A stretch of DNA of 64,000 nucleotides from Bauldia litoralis (GTDB lineage Bacteria; Pseudomonadota; Alphaproteobacteria; Rhizobiales; Kaistiaceae). How positions within the stretch are numbered: position 1 is the stretch's first letter; each line of letters opens with the position of its first letter. The position numbers and the translations under genes were made by a program. The notes under the pieces are model-generated. The model worked only from the letters and a program-made list of their open reading frames with translations, ran no database searches and had not been told where the DNA came from. The stretch is from NCBI RefSeq assembly GCF_900104485.1, contig NZ_FMXQ01000008.1, positions 62,001 to 126,000 on the forward strand, read 5' to 3'. Below, in pieces: positions 62,062 to 64,000 of the stretch.

Positions 62062-63498
62062 CTATCCGTGGCCACGGTGATAATGAGTGATGCCCTCGAG
62101 CTTCTCGCGGTCGAACTTGCCGCCGACGAAGAACACCACCACCAGCAGTCCGGCGATCGCCAGGCAGGCGTCGACCAGGAAGGCCGTGCCGATGCCGTCC
62201 GCCAGCACCGGGTTGCTGACGACGATCGCGGTGTTGAGGCCAAGGCCGATCGAGCCGCCGGCGATTTGCGCCATGTAGATGATCGCGCCGGCGAGACTGG
62301 CACGCGACTTGTCGAGGGCAGTGACCCCGGCGGTGGTGATCGACGAATAGAACAGGCCAACGCCGACGCCGAGGACGGCCATGCCGGGGACGAGGTCGCC
62401 ATAGGGCGACGACTGCTCGATGCGGGAGAGCAGGAACATGCCGATCGTCAGGGCGATGGCGCCGGCGGTGATGACGATCTTCGGACCCAGCCGGTTGTAG
62501 AGGGGGCCGGCAATGAAGGAGGTGGCGGCAAACAGGCCCATCATCGGCAGCAGCCCGGCGCCGGCCTCGATCGCGGAGTAGTCGAGCCGCTTCATCATGA
62601 ATTGCGGCAGATAGAGCAGGGCGGCGAAGAACAGCGCTGACATCAGCAGGACCGCCAGCGCGGCGGCGGCGAATTCGCGGTTTTCGAGTACGTCGCGCGG
62701 CACCAGGGCGTGGCTGCCGGCGCGGCGCTCGACCAGTACGAAGCCGGTCAGGGCGAGGATGGCGACGACGAAGAGGCCAATGATGCGAACGTCGAGCCAG
62801 CCAAGGTCGGTGCCTTCGTCGAGCGCCAGCAGGAGGGCGATCAGGCCGGCGGAAAGGACGGCGATGCCGCCAAAGTCGATCTTGTGGTCGGCCCTGGTTC
62901 CGTCTTCCTTCGGCACCACCAGCCACGTCACCAGAACGCCGAAGGCGGCAATCGGCAGGTTGAGGAAGAAGATCCAGCGCCAGCTCGCGGCGTCGGTGAG
63001 AACCCCGCCGATCAGCGGTCCGACAGCGTTGCCGAACCCGGCGGCGCCGAGGATGATACCGCCGGCAAGGCCCTTCTTGCTCTCGGGCAGGAGGCCATAG
63101 GTCATGCCAAGGATCGCCGGCCACATCAGCGCGCCGCCGACGCCCATCAGGAAGCGCGAGGCGAGCAGCAGCCAGATATCCGGCGCAACGCCGCCGATGA
63201 AGGAGAAGAAGGCGAAGATGGCGGCGCCGACGAAGAATCCGAGCCGGCGGCCGAACATGTCAGCGAGACGCCCGCCGGTGACGATCAGCACGCCGAACAC
63301 CATGGCATAGCCGTTGATCACCCACTGGGCGGTGGTGAGGCTGACGCCGAAGTCCTTTTCGATCGCGGGAATGGCGACAGACAGGGCGGTGAAGTCGTTG
63401 GCGATGATCAGGACGCCGACGGCCATCGCCGCCAGCCCGAGCATCTGCGCCTTGGTGAGCTTGTCGTCGTCCGGTCCGGCCGTGGTCTTCCCCGCCAT
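62062..63498 (-). CDS. MFS transporter, DHA2-type drug efflux
   Basis: A 478-residue, 14-helix-type efflux protein of the DHA2 family. Signatures: LADMFGRRLGFFVGA (loop after helix 2), SRFLMGVGGALMWPA (motif C region) and GFGNAVGPLIGGVLTD. It exports drugs or toxic compounds by proton antiport. I take ATG 63498 as start; a further ATG at 63549 is in frame but unsupported. It is the first gene before the NTF2-like gene, with a four-base gap. Confidence 0.9.
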   Translation of the reverse strand: MAGKTTAGPDDDKLTKAQMLGLAAMAVGVLIIANDFTALSVAIPAIEKDFGVSLTTAQWVINGYAMVFGVLIVTGGRLADMFGRRLGFFVGAAIFAFFSFIGGVAPDIWLLLASRFLMGVGGALMWPAILGMTYGLLPESKKGLAGGIILGAAGFGNAVGPLIGGVLTDAASWRWIFFLNLPIAAFGVLVTWLVVPKEDGTRADHKIDFGGIAVLSAGLIALLLALDEGTDLGWLDVRIIGLFVVAILALTGFVLVERRAGSHALVPRDVLENREFAAAALAVLLMSALFFAALLYLPQFMMKRLDYSAIEAGAGLLPMMGLFAATSFIAGPLYNRLGPKIVITAGAIALTIGMFLLSRIEQSSPYGDLVPGMAVLGVGVGLFYSSITTAGVTALDKSRASLAGAIIYMAQIAGGSIGLGLNTAIVVSNPVLADGIGTAFLVDACLAIAGLLVVVFFVGGKFDREKLEGITHYHRGHG

Positions 63499-63595
63499 CG
63501 TTCGAATCCCCCGTCGCCCGCATGACCCGTCGCGGCCGGAGTCTGCCACAGCGTGACCGCCGGCGCACTACCCACGCGCGACCGATGGAGCGCGG

Positions 63596-64000
63596 CTACT
63601 GGACGATGCAGGCGAGCGGCGACTCGGGGTGCAGGATGATTACCTTGTCGTCGCCGCCCCGGCCGAGATCAGGGCTGAAGCTGGCGTTGCCTTCCAGCGT
63701 CAGGTGATCGCCGATGCCGACCCGCAAGCCGTCGCCGCTGGCTTCGAGCGTGAAGGTGCCGGCGTCGCCTTCGGCCCAGCACTGGGCGGCGTCCATGGTC
63801 GAATCGCAGCTCGCCGAGCCGTAGAAGACATCGGGGCTGTTCTTCACCAGGAAGCCGAAATCGACGATGAAGGCGCCGGTGTCCGGTTCCCCGAAGTCGC
63901 CGCCGGTGACGTAGAAATACGTGACGCGCTGAAGCGGATGGGCGGCGAGATGCGCGGCGTCATAGCTGCGCGCATAGCAGGGCGGCGCGAAGTGCTTCTG
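63596..64000 (-). CDS. Unknown protein, 5' end beyond the window
   Basis: The minus-strand frame stays open from the TAG at 63596 to the edge at 64000, giving at least 134 residues. The visible part has APPCYARSYDAAHLAAHPLQRV, then beta strands and a cysteine pair in SASCDSTMDAAQCWAEG, and ends PLACIVQ, suggesting an exported, disulfide-bonded, strand-rich protein. A GTG at 63847 is inside the gene, so the shorter frame is not the start. No family recognised. Confidence 0.6.
   Translation of the reverse strand, partial: QKHFAPPCYARSYDAAHLAAHPLQRVTYFYVTGGDFGEPDTGAFIVDFGFLVKNSPDVFYGSASCDSTMDAAQCWAEGDAGTFTLEASGDGLRVGIGDHLTLEGNASFSPDLGRGGDDKVIILHPESPLACIVQ

Overview
The window is 64 kb of GC-rich bacterial chromosome from an alphaproteobacterium, most likely of the Hyphomicrobiales (Rhizobiales) type. 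The evidence is a three-gene petABC (fbcFBC) bc1 operon, an lgt-midA-pgeF cluster near prs, rplY and pth, a YbjN-like gene next to proC, a MarR/OmpR pair divergent from ilvE, and a UvrB with long N- and C-terminal extensions. Genes are dense, with frequent ATGA/GTGA overlaps and several GTG or TTG starts. No rRNA, tRNA, CRISPR array, integrase or transposase was found.

Region 1 (1-11.6 kb) is mostly housekeeping: an ABC exporter, the bc1 operon, an AI-2E family permease, apt plus a glutathione transferase, a coupled pair of MaoC hot-dog proteins, an MFS permease, a cupin and ychF. Region 2 (11.8-15.3 kb) is a plus-strand TRAP-TAXI transporter (binding protein, fused permease, DUF1850 protein) lying between ychF and pth. 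Region 3 (15.3-21.3 kb) is a minus-strand core block: pth, rplY, prs, a lipoprotein, pgeF, midA and lgt. Region 4 (21.4-24.3 kb) is a compact mercury-resistance module: merR divergent from merT-merP-merA, with a textbook MerR operator.

Region 5 (24.3-34.7 kb) holds an MFS permease, a cupin, a PEBP-like protein, an AraC regulator, two MscS-type channels, a DUF3618/holin-X/helical-protein envelope cassette, a small membrane protein and an HD-domain hydrolase. Region 6 (35-38 kb) has an exported acetamidase-like protein and a three-gene operon of unknown function (36456-37920), the best candidate here for something undescribed. Region 7 (38-48 kb) returns to core and regulatory genes: a UbiK/BMFP-like protein, YbjN-like protein, proC, a TetR regulator, a CsaA-type protein, a MarR-OmpR-histidine kinase-sulfotransferase operon, ilvE, an MFS permease with a (PE)n linker and an ABM monooxygenase.

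Region 8 (48-64 kb) is more accessory: a zinc-ribbon metallopeptidase-like protein, a DUF4396 membrane protein, a TIR-domain membrane protein convergent with an orphan gene, and uvrB preceded by a 26-bp perfect palindrome. A visibly AT-rich orphan gene has replaced the 3' part of an MFS gene. Next come an RTX protein, an exported phytochelatin-synthase-like protein, a GT2/RfbC-like pair, a cupin, LprI-like and NTF2-like secreted proteins, a DHA2-type MFS permease, and a gene running off the right edge.

Functional threads: respiration (petABC, with a PetP/PetR-like regulatory operon 40 kb away), metal and thiol stress (mer, phytochelatin-synthase-like protein, GST), envelope and osmotic stress (two MscS proteins, the DUF3618 cassette), and scattered genes that look acquired. 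All calls come from reading the sequence and translations; no database search was run.
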